Under the pieces are notes generated by a model. The model was not told where the DNA came from. It saw only the letters and a program-made list of their open reading frames with translations, and made no database searches. Positions 1 through 7,924 of a stretch of 64,000 bases of DNA are shown here, one piece after another (position 1 is the stretch's first letter; every line of letters starts with the position of its first letter). The stretch comes from Jeongeupia sp. USM3 (GTDB taxonomy: Bacteria > Pseudomonadota > Gammaproteobacteria > Burkholderiales > Chitinibacteraceae), in NCBI RefSeq assembly GCF_001808185.1, contig NZ_CP017668.1, positions 930,001-994,000 of the forward strand. The letters run 5' to 3'. Made by a program: the position numbers and the translations under genes.

Positions 1-167
1 CAGTGGATGGGCATTTTTCGGCTCAGCCCTTCGGGTTCGGGGTATTTCGGGCGCCGCGCGGTGTCGCCAGCCACTTGCGGTACGCGTACCGCAGCGTGAC
101 TGGCTTCGTGCACGCCATCCCGAACTGCCCCGAACGCAGTCGTGAAACTCATGACAACAGGCCCCAG
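1..167. repeat. Diverged copy of an intergenic repeat (copy A)
   Basis: No gene is seen here. The stretch lines up by eye with the reverse complement of 50402-50590: both carry a T-run followed by CGGCTC, then GCCCTTCGGGTT, then CTTGCGGTAC with CGTA shortly after, and end near GTGAAA followed by ACAGG. It is cut by the window edge, so its full extent is unknown. The match is by eye and includes many mismatches. Confidence 0.5.
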
Positions 168-210
168 CATGCGGGGCTATGCTGAAATCTGCCCCAGCCG
201 GAGAAACAGC

Positions 211-417
211 ATGAGCGAACACGTGTACAAAATGGTCGAGCTCGTCGGTTCGTCGACCCAGAGCTGCGACGAGGCGATCCGCAACGCCATCGCCAAGGCG
301 GCACAGACGATCAAGAACATGGATTGGTTCGAGGTTGTCGAAACCCGTGGCCACATCGTCGATGGCAAGGTCGGCCACTGGCAGGTCACGCTGAAGGTCG
401 GCTTCCGCGTCGACTGA
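211..417 (+). CDS. Dodecin family flavin-binding protein
   Basis: A 68-residue protein covering the whole dodecin fold (helix flanked by beta strands). Dodecins assemble into hollow dodecamers that bind and buffer riboflavin or FMN in the cytoplasm. The segment NMDWFEVVETRG carries the tryptophan (W39) that stacks on the flavin ring in family members, and the C-terminal strand GHWQVTLKVGFRVD is typical. The start at 211 has GGAGAAACAGC just upstream, and the protein begins MSEHVYKMVELVG as family members do; the longer reading from 142 runs into repeat DNA. It is a single gene, not in an obvious operon. Confidence 0.93.
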   Translation: MSEHVYKMVELVGSSTQSCDEAIRNAIAKAAQTIKNMDWFEVVETRGHIVDGKVGHWQVTLKVGFRVD

Positions 418-530
418 GCGCCTAATCCTGCTGCGGCGTTGTGCTCGCTTGCCGTACCAGTTTACTGTCTGCGTTTCGGCCCCTAAAGGGCCCCTTGCCA
501 GCACCGTTGCGCAGGATTTTGCTGGCCGCG

Positions 531-932
531 CTAATCGGTGACCTTGCCGCGCATGGCCTTGATCGAACCGCGCTGGGTTTTCTTTTCGAGCCGGCGTTTT
601 TGCGAGCCCCAGGTCGGTTTGGTCGCCCTTCTCGCCTTGGCGGTTTCCGTGATGCCGTCGACGAGCGCCTGCAAGCGCGCCAGCGCGTCGAGTCGGTTCT
701 GCTCCTGGCTGCGCGACTGCTGTGCCTTGATCACGACAACGCCGTCCTTGCTGATCCGGCTGTCGTTCAGCGCCAGCAGTCGCGCCTTGATGAAATCGGG
801 CAGGGACGACGCGCAGATGTCGAAACGCAGGTGAACCGCGCTCGACACCTTGTTGACGTTCTGGCCGCCGGCACCCTGCGCACGGATCGCGCTGAACTCG
901 ACCTCGTCGTCGCGAACGGCGTACGACTTCAC
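531..932 (-). CDS. arfB: Peptidyl-tRNA hydrolase ArfB (YaeJ-type ribosome rescue factor)
   Basis: A 133-residue class I release-factor-like protein that hydrolyses peptidyl-tRNA on ribosomes stalled at the 3' end of mRNA. The catalytic GGQ motif is visible in AQGAGGQNVNKVSSAV, and the protein ends in the long basic tail (KRRLEKKTQRGSIKAMRGK) that enters the empty mRNA channel. Length is close to E. coli ArfB (140). I place the start at the GTG (932) because GGGGA lies about six bases upstream and family members begin just here; the longer open frame upstream is a shadow of the next gene. It lies 31 bases downstream of the DUF2185 gene on the same strand. Confidence 0.88.
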   Translation of the reverse strand: MKSYAVRDDEVEFSAIRAQGAGGQNVNKVSSAVHLRFDICASSLPDFIKARLLALNDSRISKDGVVVIKAQQSRSQEQNRLDALARLQALVDGITETAKARRATKPTWGSQKRRLEKKTQRGSIKAMRGKVTD

Positions 933-963
933 GACGTCCCCGCCGCGGATGATGCGACCCGGC

Positions 964-1299
964 TCAAGGCTCGTTGGCGTCGAGGAAGGTCTCGCCGTCT
1001 TCGGCCTTGTCGAACTCGGCGCCGACCGGCGAATCGAGCAAGGGGATGATCGCTTCGTCGTAGTTGGCGACGATGTTGACGTCGACGACGGCGAAGTTCT
1101 TGCTGTTGTCGATATAGCTGTCGGATTCGAAGCCCGAGAGAAAGCGCCAGCCGCTGTCGTCGGCATCCTCGGGTTCTTCGCGGTACATGAAGCCGACGCC
1201 GCGTCCGTCGACGGTGATCATGTCGCTGACCACGCACAGCCCGCGCCCCGGGGCGAGTTCGCGGAGCTGGGTCTTGTCGAGCTTGAACTGCTTTTGCAT
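964..1299 (-). CDS. DUF2185 domain protein (immunity-like small protein)
   Basis: A 111-residue acidic protein made of one DUF2185-like domain: the stretch CVVSDMITVDGRGVGFMYRE, then DSGWRFLSGFESDSYIDN and a C-terminal FLDANEP. DUF2185 relatives are listed among bacterial immunity-protein families, but many are solitary housekeeping-like genes and no toxin lies beside this one. The start at 1299 (MQKQFKLDKTQL) is preferred; a longer frame to 1404 adds a proline-rich stretch unlike the family. It probably shares a transcript with arfB. No biochemical function is known to me. Confidence 0.7.
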   Translation of the reverse strand: MQKQFKLDKTQLRELAPGRGLCVVSDMITVDGRGVGFMYREEPEDADDSGWRFLSGFESDSYIDNSKNFAVVDVNIVANYDEAIIPLLDSPVGAEFDKAEDGETFLDANEP

Positions 1300-1463
1300 G
1301 GCGATTTTCCATCGGGTGGCTTTGCCGGCAAGGATACGCGCTGGCGCGGGGGGCGTCATCGCCGCGGCATGCCTGAAAGACAGCGGCATAGGTGGAAGCC
1401 GCAACAGGCACGCTTCGCCGCGGTGCTAAGATCGACCGATAACGATAAAGATATGAATCAATC

Positions 1464-2396
1464 ATGAGCAATCCGCTGTCCGGCCAGGGCGTGCTGCTGT
1501 CGGTCGTTGCCTCGGTCGTGTTCGCCGTCCTCGGCTGGTTCACCACACTGCTTTTGCCGCTGACCGGGCTGGAGATTTTTGCCTGGCGCGTCGTCTGGAC
1601 CGTGCCGGGCATGATCGTCGTCGTCTCGCTGCTCAAGCACTGGGGCAAGTTCGGCACGACGGTTGCGCGGCTCCGGCACGAGCCGGTGCTGTGGCTGGCG
1701 CTGCCGGTCGGCGGGTTCCTGCTTGGCGTGCAGCAGTGGCTGTTCATGTGGGCGCCGCTCGAAGGCCGCCTGCTCGAGGTCACGCTCGGCTATTTCCTGC
1801 TGCCGCTGGTGATGGTGCTGGTCGGCTACCTGTTCTATGGCGAGCGCCCGGGCAAGCTGCAGTGGCTGGCAGTGGCGTTCGCGTGCGCCGGCGTGCTGCA
1901 CGAGCTGTGGCTGACGCGGGCATTCTCGTGGGTAACACTGGTGACGGCGCTGGGCTACCCGCCCTACCTGATGCTGCGCCGCGCGGTGCGGCTCGATCCG
2001 GTCAGCGGCTTCCTGCTCGAAACGCTGGTGATCGTGCCGTTCGCGCTCTGGCTGATCGTCACGCATCCGCTGGCCACCGATGCCCTGGCCATCGCGCCTG
2101 AGCTGTGGCTGCTGCTGCCCTGCCTTGGCGCAATGACGGCGATTGCGTTTGCCTGCTATCTGGGCGCCAGCAAGCTGCTGCCGATCAGCCTCCTGGGCAT
2201 TCTCGGCTACGTCGAACCGGTACTGCTGTTCGTGATCTCGCTGATCTTCCTCGCCGAGCCGTTCAGTGCCGCCGGCCTGGGCACCTATGTGCCGATCTGG
2301 ATCGCGGTGATGCTGACCTGCAGCCACAGCGCGATGACGCTGGCCCGCCAGCGGCGCAGCACACTCAGCGCTTCTTCGCCGACACCCACATCGTGA
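1464..2396 (+). CDS. rarD: RarD-type EamA family permease
   Basis: A 310-residue inner-membrane protein with about ten hydrophobic segments, fitting the RarD branch of the drug/metabolite transporter superfamily. RarD-typical segments are TGLEIFAWRVVWTVPGM, the FMWAPLEGRLLEVTLGYFLLPL region and the YLGASKLLPISLLGILGYVEP block near the C-terminus. The substrate of this branch is not established (chloramphenicol sensitivity gave the name). Its 3' end overlaps the convergent DUF4442 gene by 32 bases. Start ATG at 1464 lacks a strong Shine-Dalgarno, but no better start is seen. Confidence 0.85.
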   Translation: MSNPLSGQGVLLSVVASVVFAVLGWFTTLLLPLTGLEIFAWRVVWTVPGMIVVVSLLKHWGKFGTTVARLRHEPVLWLALPVGGFLLGVQQWLFMWAPLEGRLLEVTLGYFLLPLVMVLVGYLFYGERPGKLQWLAVAFACAGVLHELWLTRAFSWVTLVTALGYPPYLMLRRAVRLDPVSGFLLETLVIVPFALWLIVTHPLATDALAIAPELWLLLPCLGAMTAIAFACYLGASKLLPISLLGILGYVEPVLLFVISLIFLAEPFSAAGLGTYVPIWIAVMLTCSHSAMTLARQRRSTLSASSPTPTS

Positions 2397-2838
2397 TCGT
2401 TGCACGCACGACGACCTGACCGGCCGCGTCGGTCACGTCGACGTTGACCGGCAGATCCTGTCCATCGCTCCAGACCGGCGGCTGCGTCACCGTCGCCACC
2501 GCACGCAAACCGGTCTCGGCCTTCTTCAGGTAGCCGACCTGCATTCCCTTCGGAATCCAGCGGTGGCTGGCCGGGATCGTGACATCGGTCATCGTCCCGG
2601 CCGCCAGCTCGGCCATATTGCACATCGCGATCGCATGCACGGTGCCGATGTGGTTGAGCACCTTGCGCCGTTTGGCAATGGTCAGCTCGCAGCGGCCCGG
2701 CTCGAGCCGCTCGAAGCGCGGCGAGATCGAACCGAAGTACGGTGCCTTGAAACACACCAGTCGTGAAAACAGCCAGCGTCCGGCCGGCAGCCGGGAACAG
2801 CGCTGCCACAGGTTCAGGATCGCGTTGCTGCGGGCCAT
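2365..2838 (-). CDS. DUF4442 hotdog-fold protein, putative thioesterase
   Basis: A 157-residue protein of the DUF4442 family, which has the hotdog fold of PaaI-type acyl-CoA thioesterases. The N-terminal part (ILNLWQRCSRLPAGRWLFSRLVCFKAPYFGSI) and the central NHIGTVHAIAMCNMAELAAG resemble the substrate-binding helix region of this fold. Substrate is unknown. The start at 2838 (MARSNAIL) has an AGGA about eight bases upstream; an in-frame start at 2883 is possible. It converges on rarD and is divergent from the Sir2 gene, with 172 bases between their starts. Confidence 0.75.
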   Translation of the reverse strand: MARSNAILNLWQRCSRLPAGRWLFSRLVCFKAPYFGSISPRFERLEPGRCELTIAKRRKVLNHIGTVHAIAMCNMAELAAGTMTDVTIPASHRWIPKGMQVGYLKKAETGLRAVATVTQPPVWSDGQDLPVNVDVTDAAGQVVVRATITMWVSAKKR

Positions 2839-3010
2839 GTCTCGTCCTCTTTCCTTGTTGGAATTATCCGGCCAGCATTGCACAGCCGGCCTGCTGCGCC
2901 GATGCGGGCGCGCGATGATACAGCCGTTTCAAACAGGCCACGCCGCAGCGGCGTTGCCCTTGCGCACAAGCCAGCGCACACTTTGCGCTCGCCTCCACCA
3001 GCCCGACATC

Positions 3011-3745
3011 ATGACCGCACTCGACCAGCTCGCCGACGACATCCGCAACGCCCGCCACATTGCCGTGCTCTCCGGCGCCGGCATGAGCACCGAATCGGGC
3101 ATTCCTGATTTCCGCTCGGCCAACGGCCTGTTCACCGGCAACCGCAGCTTTGCCGACGTGGTGTCGATCGACTACTTCATGGACGATGCCGCCGGCTTCT
3201 GGGCAGCATTCCGCGAGATTTTCAAGATCAAGCTGGCCGGCGGTTATCAGCCCAACGCCGGCCACACCTTTCTGGCCGCGCTGGCGCAGCATCACGGCAA
3301 GCGCGTGTCGGTACTGACGCAGAACATCGACGGCCTGCACCACAAGGCCGGCAGCGACGAAGTGCTGGAAATGCACGGCTCGCTGATGGGCGCGACCTGT
3401 TTGTTCTGCCACACCCGCCACGATCTGGCCTGGGTGCAGCAGCACGATGTGCCGCGTTGCCGCGGCTGCGGCATGGTGATCAAGCCCGATGTGGTGCTGT
3501 ACGGCGAAGCGGTACCGCTGATCGAACCGGCGTTCGGGCTGGCCACGCAGGCCGACCTGCTGATCGTGATGGGTTCGTCGCTGGAGGTTGGCCCGGTGAA
3601 CCTGATCCCGCTCGAAGCCCGTCGTGCCGGTGTGCAGACCGCACTGATCAACCTGTCGGAAACCCGCCTCGACCACGCCTTTGACGTGCGGATCGAAGCC
3701 GGCATCGGCGACACCTGCCGCCGGCTTGCCGACCTGCTCTCTTAG
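3011..3745 (+). CDS. Sir2 family NAD-dependent protein deacylase
   Basis: A 244-residue sirtuin that uses NAD+ to remove acyl groups from lysines. Visible motifs in order: the NAD-binding GAGMSTESGIPDFRS near residue 20, TQNIDGLH with the following HG catalytic histidine (EMHGS), two zinc-binding CxxC pairs (CLFC and CRGC), KPDVVLYGEAVP, and GSSLEVGPVN. The first motif has ST rather than the A-x of some sirtuins, as in other bacterial Sir2 proteins. Start at 3011 follows a short untranslated region; a longer frame to 2579 is an artefact. It stands alone. Confidence 0.92.
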   Translation: MTALDQLADDIRNARHIAVLSGAGMSTESGIPDFRSANGLFTGNRSFADVVSIDYFMDDAAGFWAAFREIFKIKLAGGYQPNAGHTFLAALAQHHGKRVSVLTQNIDGLHHKAGSDEVLEMHGSLMGATCLFCHTRHDLAWVQQHDVPRCRGCGMVIKPDVVLYGEAVPLIEPAFGLATQADLLIVMGSSLEVGPVNLIPLEARRAGVQTALINLSETRLDHAFDVRIEAGIGDTCRRLADLLS

Positions 3746-4116
3746 CGCCTGATCCGGATTGCCAGGCGCCTCGACCGGCGCCGAATGGGGGGGCCGGAGC
3801 CCCTTCAGCCGCCCTCGCCTGTCGGGCCATCGCACAAGGGGCCGCTGCGCCGGGTCGGCAGACGACCATCGGGATTGTCGAGCGATCCGGTCGTGCAAAG
3901 GGCTTCGATGTCTCGCCGGGTCGTCGAACGCACGACGGCATGGCTCGGCAGAACGCCTCGATCCGGCACGTCGCAGCCCGGCCCGCAAGGCCGTGCGGCG
4001 ACGCTGGAAAATTTCGATCCACGCACTATGATCACCCCCAAGGCGAGGTCCGCACTTTGCCAATCTACGCGGCGTAGCTGCATCAGATGTTCCGGCGACA
4101 AACGGGGGAGAACGAC
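3746..4116. other. 371-bp gap without a recognisable gene
   Basis: Between the Sir2 gene and the TPR gene. It contains G/C-rich inverted stretches just after 3746 (around GGCGCC) but no T-tract that would make a convincing terminator. Frames across it are short and look like chance. Base composition changes gradually to that of the following TPR gene, so this may be part of an acquired segment. Confidence 0.4.
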
Positions 4117-5859
4117 ATGGGACGGGCATTGAAGCTGGCTGTAGCAATGCTGTCGATGGGCCTGTGCGCTCCAGCCCTTGCGGCCCAGCAGACGGAAAGC
4201 GTCCGGCCGGTGGACGTCGAGATCAACAAGCTCGACTGGGAAAGCGATCGCCTGAAGAAGGCCGGGCAGTATGACGCTGCGATCGTCGCCTCGCGCAAGG
4301 CATTGCAGCTGGCGGAGGAGGCGGACGGCGCCAGCTCGGAGCGGGTCGGCCACCTCCTCACCCGAATCGGTTCGCTCTCTCTCGCCAAAGGCGACCGCAC
4401 CGATGCCAAGGCCACCTACAAGCGCGCATTCGCGATCTTTGAGCAGAAATACGACCCGCGCCTGCCGGCATGGAGCTGCTACATCCCCGCGCTGATTGCC
4501 AGCCTGTCCGATAGCCTTCCCGAACTCGACGCCAAGATCGCCTATTACGAGCGCGGAGTCGCCTGTTACGAAGCAACGCCCAAGCCCGGTAACGCCAATT
4601 CGGTCGAGGCGGTATTCCAGCTCGCCTATTACTATCGCTACCGGCCGGAACGCGCGGACCTGATGGCCAAGGCCGCGCCGCTTCTCGATCGCTGGATCCA
4701 GATCGCCGCGCGCGATCTGGGGCCGGATCGGTACGAGGTCGCCCGGCTGCTGCGTGGGCGCGCCGAGATCTATGCCGCGGCTGGCGACACCGCCAACGCG
4801 CGGGCACTCCGCCTGCGCGCGCTGGCCGTGCTGTCGGCGGGGCCGGGCGCTGCAAAGGGCGACAAGGCCAAGCTGAAAGAGGAAGGGCAGGTCTTGCTGG
4901 CGCTGATGGACATGCATCGCAGGAGCAATATCGATGAAACCTATGTCGGCTATCAGGCGCGCTATGCGGCGGTGCTGGAGCAGACCGAAGGGCCGGCGAG
5001 CAAGCTGACGATTTCGGCACGCGAGCAACTGGCCTATCTGCGAGAGCAATTCCCCAACTGGCGCCCGCCGTCCGAGGCGTCGCCTGCGCCTGCGCCTGCG
5101 CCGGCTCCCGCGCCGGTGCGCCAGGCCGCCGTGCCGGCGCCGCTCAAGCCGTCCCCGGAACCGGCCGGCACACCACAGGCGCGGAGGCTGACGCCAAAAG
5201 ACGGGGTGCTCAAGGCGCCGAAGGGCTATGAGCATATCAAGCCGGCGCAGATGTATTCGATCAGCATCGACGCGCTGGGCGATCCGCGCTGGATCGTCGC
5301 AGGCTCAAAAGCCGAAGCGATGCAGATCGGGAACCGGATGTACGGCTTCTATGACCGCTTCAACGGCTGCATGAGCCATTGCCCGGACACGATCGCGCTC
5401 GATTTCGGCTGGGTCGCGATCATCCAGGCGTTCCGGCCGGGCAACCCGAATTTGCGCGGCGATACGCGCAAGTTCGGCGTCTATGTCGCCTATGGCGCAA
5501 CGTCGCGGCAGACCGCCATCGACGGTGCGCTGGCCGAGTATCGTGCAAAACGCGGCAGCGACGGACCGATCGCCCAGTCGATCCGCGTCGGTTTGGTGTC
5601 GGCACTCGACTGGCCGGCCATCGAAGCGGAATTCAACCGGACTGCGAAGGTCGGCAGCATCCCCAATATGGATGAGCTGAACTACAAGACCTTTTGCGAC
5701 TGGGGGAATGTCCGGGAGCCCGACGGCAGGATAGGCCCCAACATGAACGCCGAGCCGACGACGGGCAATCTGGATCGGGATCCGGCCTGCCGAAACGATT
5801 ACCGGCCCGGCGAGAAGCTTCCCTTGCCGGTGCTGACAACGGCCCGCCCGGCCCGCTGA
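4117..5859 (+). CDS. Secreted TPR-repeat protein with proline-rich linker
   Basis: A 580-residue exported protein of unknown function. A signal peptide (GRALKLAVAMLSMGLCAPALA, cleavage before AQQ) is followed by tetratricopeptide-like helices (about residues 25-300), a proline/alanine linker (a PAPAPAP run near residues 325-340) and a C-terminal domain of about 190 residues with paired cysteines (GCMSHC) and the segment ALDFGWVAIIQAFRPG, which faintly recalls DUF4189 proteins. ATG at 4117 has GGGGGAGAA upstream; an in-frame ATG at 4087 would bury the signal peptide. Style of sequence (frequent TAT, GCG-rich TPR text) is more like sphingomonads than the neighbours, suggesting transfer. Confidence 0.72.
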   Translation: MGRALKLAVAMLSMGLCAPALAAQQTESVRPVDVEINKLDWESDRLKKAGQYDAAIVASRKALQLAEEADGASSERVGHLLTRIGSLSLAKGDRTDAKATYKRAFAIFEQKYDPRLPAWSCYIPALIASLSDSLPELDAKIAYYERGVACYEATPKPGNANSVEAVFQLAYYYRYRPERADLMAKAAPLLDRWIQIAARDLGPDRYEVARLLRGRAEIYAAAGDTANARALRLRALAVLSAGPGAAKGDKAKLKEEGQVLLALMDMHRRSNIDETYVGYQARYAAVLEQTEGPASKLTISAREQLAYLREQFPNWRPPSEASPAPAPAPAPAPVRQAAVPAPLKPSPEPAGTPQARRLTPKDGVLKAPKGYEHIKPAQMYSISIDALGDPRWIVAGSKAEAMQIGNRMYGFYDRFNGCMSHCPDTIALDFGWVAIIQAFRPGNPNLRGDTRKFGVYVAYGATSRQTAIDGALAEYRAKRGSDGPIAQSIRVGLVSALDWPAIEAEFNRTAKVGSIPNMDELNYKTFCDWGNVREPDGRIGPNMNAEPTTGNLDRDPACRNDYRPGEKLPLPVLTTARPAR

Positions 5860-5949
5860 CGCCGAAGACCGCAGCGGGCCGATCCTGCCCTTCACACGCC
5901 GCATCGCAAGGCGATGACAAGGCTACGGACTCCCGGGTGTCAACCTCAC

Positions 5950-6408
5950 CTAGCCGCGACGGGTGATGCTGGCAGGATCAATGCCGAACACCTGCGCCAA
6001 GGGCGCCGGCTGCTGCAGCAGGTCTGCCAGCGTATGGCGGCCGAGTTCGGCGTAGAACGCTTCCTGCGCATCGCGCAGCAGCCTGGTCAGCCGGCAGACG
6101 CCACCGATCCGGCATTGCGAATGTGCGCGGTCGAAGCACTCGACCAGCACGTCGCTGGTCTCGGTCAGCCGCACCAGCTCGCCCAGGTTCACCGTTTGCG
6201 GCTCCCGCGCCAGTCGCAACCCGCCGCCCTTGCCGCGCTGCGTCGCCAGATAGCCGTGCTGGCTGAGGAAGTGCACGACCTTCATCAGGTGGTTCGATGA
6301 AATCGCGTACGCGTCGGCCAGCTCGGCGATCGTCACCAGCCGCTCGCTCGCCAGGCCGGCGTACATCAGCACGCGCAGGCTGTAGTCGGAAAATCGTGTC
6401 AGTCTCAT
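5950..6408 (-). CDS. nsrR: Rrf2 family nitric-oxide-sensing repressor NsrR
   Basis: A 152-residue Rrf2 regulator. An N-terminal winged helix (MRLTRFSDYSLRVLMYAGL, typical of NsrR/IscR) is followed by the cluster loop ECFDRAHSQCRIGGVCRL, whose three cysteines would hold the Fe-S cluster that NO destroys. The spacing here is Cys-x7-Cys-x5-Cys. NsrR represses NO-detoxification genes until NO is present. The gene is divergent from a DUF59 gene, and a 15-bp inverted repeat sits in the shared promoter with one arm covering the nsrR start codon, implying autorepression. NO genes fill the next 4 kb, which supports NsrR over IscR. Confidence 0.9.
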   Translation of the reverse strand: MRLTRFSDYSLRVLMYAGLASERLVTIAELADAYAISSNHLMKVVHFLSQHGYLATQRGKGGGLRLAREPQTVNLGELVRLTETSDVLVECFDRAHSQCRIGGVCRLTRLLRDAQEAFYAELGRHTLADLLQQPAPLAQVFGIDPASITRRG

Positions 6409-6431
6409 AAGGTGTATTTTACATATTGATT
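6409..6431 (+). promoter_or_regulatory. Putative NsrR operator 1
   Basis: An 11-1-11 site: AAGGTGTATTT, one base, ACATATTGATT. The left half is a good match to the known NsrR half-site AAGATGCATTT, the right half is weak. It overlaps the -35 hexamer (TTGATT, 6426-6431) of the rightward promoter and abuts the nsrR start codon at 6406-6408. Confidence 0.6.
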
Positions 6432-6453
6432 TTGCGTTGTGCGCCGTGATAAT
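6426..6453 (+). promoter_or_regulatory. Sigma-70 type promoter for the DUF59/NnrS-like pair
   Basis: TTGATT (6426-6431) and GATAAT (6448-6453) separated by 16 bases. It lies between and partly inside the two NsrR-type sites, so repressor binding would block it. Confidence 0.55.
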
Positions 6454-6454
6454 T

Positions 6455-6477
6455 TTGATGCATCAAAAATACACCTT
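6455..6477 (-). promoter_or_regulatory. Putative NsrR operator 2
   Basis: Read on the minus strand: AAGGTGTATTT, one base, TGATGCATCAA; the second half keeps the ATGCATC core of the NsrR consensus. With site 1 it forms a 15-bp perfect inverted repeat (6406-6420 and 6466-6480). It covers the expected transcription start of the rightward promoter. Confidence 0.65.
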
Positions 6478-6490
6478 ATGAGGCACGGCG

Positions 6491-6799
6491 ATGGCGATCA
6501 CGCATGAACAGGTCATGGCAGCCCTCGCCGACGTCATCGACCCCGAGGTCGGCGAGGACATCGTTGCGATCGGGCTGATCTACGACGTTGCCATCGACGA
6601 AACCGCGATCACCGTCACGATGACGATGACCTCGGCCGCCTGCCCGATGGGCGATTTGATTCTCGAAGAAGTCCGCTTTGCACTGGCCGAAATCGCGCCG
6701 GATGGCGCCACCATCGACGTCCTGCTGGTCTGGGAACCCGCGTGGACACCGGGACGGATGACGCCGGCGCTGCGGCAACGCCTCGGCTGGTCGGAATGA
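6491..6799 (+). CDS. DUF59 (MIP18/SufT-like) protein, putative Fe-S cluster assembly factor
   Basis: A 102-residue single-domain DUF59 protein: VIDPEVGEDIVAIGLIYDV, then VTMTMTSAACPMGDLI with the conserved cysteine that can carry a cluster or metal, and a C-terminal WEPAWTPGRMTPALRQRLGW as in PaaD/SufT relatives. The family helps mature Fe-S proteins. Its place directly behind NsrR-type operators suggests it repairs or builds clusters or diiron sites damaged by NO; that is inference. It overlaps the next gene by four bases (ATGA), so the two are translationally coupled. Confidence 0.82.
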   Translation: MAITHEQVMAALADVIDPEVGEDIVAIGLIYDVAIDETAITVTMTMTSAACPMGDLILEEVRFALAEIAPDGATIDVLLVWEPAWTPGRMTPALRQRLGWSE

Positions 6800-7833
6800 A
6801 ACGCCTGCCCTTCCTGCTGCTGCCGGTGCTGCTCTACCTCGCCATTGGTGGTGGTCTGGCCCGACTGGGGCTGGCGCTGCCGACCACGCTCGGTGCGATG
6901 GCCTGGCACGGCGCGGTGATGATCGGTGGCGTGTTCGGCGGGCTGATCTCGGTCGAGCGGGCCGTTGCCGCCAAGTCGGCATGGGCATGGATCGCGCCGG
7001 TGGCCGCCTTCACCGGCGCCATCCTGCTGCTGGCCGGCCGGATTGAAGGCATTGAAGCAATCACACTGGCGAGCGCGCTGCTGACCGCGGTGACGCTCAC
7101 GCTGTGGCGCAAGCAGCCGCAGCCTTTCACGCTGCTGCTCGCGGTGGCGGCGGGATGCTGGCTGGTCGGCAACGGCCTGATGCTCGCCGGCGTCGACATC
7201 AATGCCGTGCTCGGCTGGTGGATTGCCTTTCTGGTTTTGACGATTGCGGCCGAACGGCTGGAACTGTCGCGGCTGACGCCGAAGCCGCCGCTGGCCGAAA
7301 CGGCTTTCATCGCCATTGTGGCGCTGATGCTCGCCGGGCTGTTTGCGGTAGAGGCGCGGCTGATCGCCGCATCGCAGCTGCTGCTCGCCGGCTGGCTGCT
7401 GCGCTTCGACGTTGCCCGCCACACGGTCAGGACACGCGGCCTGCCGCGCTACATCGCGGTCTGCCTGCTGTCGGGTTACGGCTGGCTGATCGTCGGTGCA
7501 CTGGCGCTCTGGGCCAACGGCACCCATCTTGGCGGCCGGTTCGACGACATCGCGCTGCACGCAGTCTTGGTCGGTTTCGTCATGGCGATGGTGTTCGGCC
7601 ACGCGCCGATCATCCTGCCGGCGGTGACCGGCTGGCGGCTGCGCTACCACGCGGTGTTCTACCTGCCGCTGGCGTTGCTGCAGCTCGGGCTGCTGTGCCG
7701 GCTCGCCGGTACGCTGATGCAGGCCGCCGCGGCGTTGCAGCTCGGCGCCGGTCTCAACGGTGTCGCCCTGCTGGCTTTCGTCGTGACCGCCGTACTGCGG
7801 GTGCAGCACGGCCCGCGCAAACCCAATCGCTAA
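6796..7833 (+). CDS. NnrS-like polytopic membrane protein
   Basis: A 345-residue integral membrane protein with about ten hydrophobic helices. The pattern of tandem helices with scattered histidines (AWHGAVMIGGVFGGL, HAVLVGFVMAMVFGHAPIILPAV) resembles NnrS, a haem- and copper-containing membrane protein of the NO response, but it is not a full-length textbook match. The NsrR-type operators upstream and norVW downstream support an NO-related role. The ATG at 6796 overlaps the DUF59 stop; the longer frame from 6742 is unlikely. A strong terminator follows. Confidence 0.55.
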   Translation: MKRLPFLLLPVLLYLAIGGGLARLGLALPTTLGAMAWHGAVMIGGVFGGLISVERAVAAKSAWAWIAPVAAFTGAILLLAGRIEGIEAITLASALLTAVTLTLWRKQPQPFTLLLAVAAGCWLVGNGLMLAGVDINAVLGWWIAFLVLTIAAERLELSRLTPKPPLAETAFIAIVALMLAGLFAVEARLIAASQLLLAGWLLRFDVARHTVRTRGLPRYIAVCLLSGYGWLIVGALALWANGTHLGGRFDDIALHAVLVGFVMAMVFGHAPIILPAVTGWRLRYHAVFYLPLALLQLGLLCRLAGTLMQAAAALQLGAGLNGVALLAFVVTAVLRVQHGPRKPNR

Positions 7834-7837
7834 GCTT

Positions 7838-7875
7838 CGCGTGATCGCGACCGGGCAACGATCACGCGTTTTTTT
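7838..7875 (+). terminator. Rho-independent terminator
   Basis: A 10-bp perfect stem (CGCGTGATCG with CGATCACGCG) around an 11-base loop, followed by seven T. It ends the DUF59/NnrS-like transcript and separates it from norVW. Confidence 0.9.
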
Positions 7876-7883
7876 CGCCCTTA

Positions 7884-7906
7884 AAGATGTATTTATTTTG
7901 AATCTT
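7884..7906 (+). promoter_or_regulatory. Putative NsrR operator in front of norV
   Basis: AAGATGTATTT, one base, TTTTGAATCTT: 10 of 11 and 7 of 11 matches to the two NsrR half-sites AAGATGCATTT and AAATGCATCTT. It is the best of the three sites and lies 18 bases before the norV start codon, a repressor position. No NorR-type sigma-54 promoter was seen here. Confidence 0.75.
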
Positions 7907-7924
7907 AAAGACGAGGTCTACACC

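Noticed and set aside
5088..5115. Short tandem repeat encoding PAPAPA
   Set aside because: It is a proline-rich linker inside the TPR protein, not a CRISPR or regulatory repeat.
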